Source: Grammothele lineata (lineage: Eukaryota; Basidiomycota; Agaricomycetes; Polyporales; Polyporaceae). Taken from it: 19,434 bases of DNA. The notes beneath the pieces are model-generated. The model did not search any database and was not told where the DNA came from. It saw nothing but the letters and a program-made list of their open reading frames with translations. Below are positions 18,406 to 19,434 of the stretch, piece after piece (within the stretch, counting starts at the first letter, position 1; every line of letters starts with the position of its first letter). The position numbers were made by a program, and so were the translations under genes. The stretch covers positions 1 through 19,434 of the forward strand of contig NDFF03000295.1 in NCBI GenBank assembly GCA_002150815.3, given 5' to 3'.

Positions 18406-19053
18406 CGGTCGCTCATAACCAATGATACTGGATGGGCTGAACGAGGTTTATCATTGATTCAACTACAGTACATACACAATATGGTTACAGGTGTGCGCCC
18501 AGGGCATGCGCATTCGACTTTCGATCGTGTTCCCTCAAGGCACAGCGCAGCTTACATTCATCCTAGCCACAAGGCTGTCGTATGCGTGTGTTCCAAGACT
18601 ATGACGCGCGTACAACAGCCAGAATATGATCTTAGCGGGTGTATGAAAGATGAGTATGGCTTCGAAGGGCGGTACTCTAGCGGGTTGTGGACAGAAATCC
18701 TGGGAATAACCGGGGAAAAGCGATACATAGCGTCCAAGAAGAATGTGAAGATGGACAATGTAGTAGCTACGAACATGGGCGGTATAGTAAAGGAAATATA
18801 ACATGCGCCGAACGCGAAAGAACGGGGCTGGGGGATGTGTGAGGGGCGTGTGGAAGTAGATGATGTACGCACCCTTTCAGCAGATGTATGTGCTGTCGCT
18901 GCGACTCGGACAGGATCTCCATTCCCAATGCTTGTGCTCGAGGGCTGGAATGCTGGGTGTAGGGGTAGATACACGACCCGGACGTCGAGGTGCAAGAAAC
19001 GGGAGAGAATAGAGGGAGGTGCAGGAGGAGGGAAAGAAAAGAGAAAAACGCAC
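18406..19053. other. Stretch without a supported gene
   Basis: A 145-codon frame exists on each strand (18364-18801 plus, 18558-18995 minus), but neither has a good start, codon bias or motif. On the minus strand this is where the last exon of arp2 should lie (the RIEDPPRRKHMVFLGG region of the family), and it is absent. Confidence 0.45.
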
Positions 19054-19434
19054 GTTCAGCCGGGCAGGGTCGCCGCCGAAGACGCGGGTGAGATAGAGCT
19101 ACTTCATCTCCTTCTCGACTCGGCTCGGGAGGCCGGGGTACATGCTCGACCCGCCCGAGAGCACGATGTGCTTGTAGAGCTCCGCGCGGACGTCCACCGC
19201 TGCGGTTTGGATCGTCTGGAACAGCATCTATGCGCGCGGGGTGCAGCGTCAGGAACGAGCATCGGAGGGGGCAACGCATGCGAGCGATGGAACGGGGACG
19301 CACCTGCTACGCCGGGCTGCTCGACGTCGACGAGGTGTCGCTGAAACATGCGAGGACTTCGAACCGCTCCGAACCGATTTTGATGAGACGCGCGTCAGGA
19401 AGCGCATACAACCTCAGCTTGTGCCCCTTACCCC
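19054..19434 (-). pseudogene. arp2: Truncated actin-related protein 2 (ARP2) pseudogene
   Basis: The minus strand encodes recognisable ARP2 sequence from about two thirds along the protein. The first part, from the right edge, has YALPDARLIKIGSERFE (family usually LPDGR), then a one-base shift near 19350, then FQRHLVDVEQPGVA. A 76-nt intron (19228-19303, GTGCGT..ATAG) follows, with a phase slip at its acceptor. The next exon has [34 protein letters not shown] and EKEMK, then TAG at 19099-19101 where the family has Gln, then LYLTRVFGGDPARLN up to a donor at 19053. The final exon is missing. ARP2 is the actin-fold subunit of the Arp2/3 complex that branches actin filaments. Because introns are kept, this is a duplicated genomic fragment, not a processed copy. 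More of it may lie beyond the window edge. Confidence 0.85.

Noticed and set aside
18558..18995. 145-codon minus-strand frame downstream of the arp2 copy
   Set aside because: It has the position of the last arp2 exon but none of the family's C-terminal residues, and no coding bias.

Overview
The window looks like a stretch of basidiomycete (Agaricomycete, probably polypore-like) nuclear genome. The evidence is many short GT..AG introns (about 49-86 nt) with CTRAY-like branch sites, GC-rich third codon positions, a piece of the conserved eukaryotic gene for actin-related protein 2, and an intron-containing PIF/Harbinger-type DDE transposase gene. No rRNA, convincing tRNA or CRISPR array was seen. 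All gene models were assembled by eye from splice signals and reading frames; no database search was possible.

Two genes look intact, both on the plus strand. The first (3487-5174) is a four-exon PIF/Harbinger (DDE_Tnp_4) transposase or HARBI1-like nuclease. Its Asp/Asp/Glu catalytic set is complete and a TATA box lies just upstream. The second (10439-15465) is a nine-exon gene for a protein of about 1527 residues that I do not recognise. It carries six cysteines in Zn(II)2Cys6 spacing, basic patches, long disordered stretches and a helical region; all eight introns close in phase.

Most of the rest looks like decaying gene matter and degenerate repeats. From left to right: a partial minus-strand reading frame running off the left edge (1-520); a diverged tandem array of period about 175 bp (1190-2165); the transposase gene; two clusters of an inverted CTCCATCCGGA-type repeat (5745-5960 and 7984-8300) bracketing a broken plus-strand gene (6266-7596); a second broken plus-strand gene with one membrane segment (8908-9717); a broken minus-strand frame (9774-10184); the large Zn-cluster gene; three minus-strand coding-like blocks (15981-18166), two with in-frame stops; a TCAGA-rich cluster (18273-18405); and at the right edge a truncated arp2 copy with a frameshift and an in-frame stop (19054-19434).

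The overall picture is an accessory, repeat-rich region. I see no operon-like cooperation between genes. The most interesting items are the large Zn-cluster protein, the intact transposase, the arp2 pseudogene and the two unusual repeat families.
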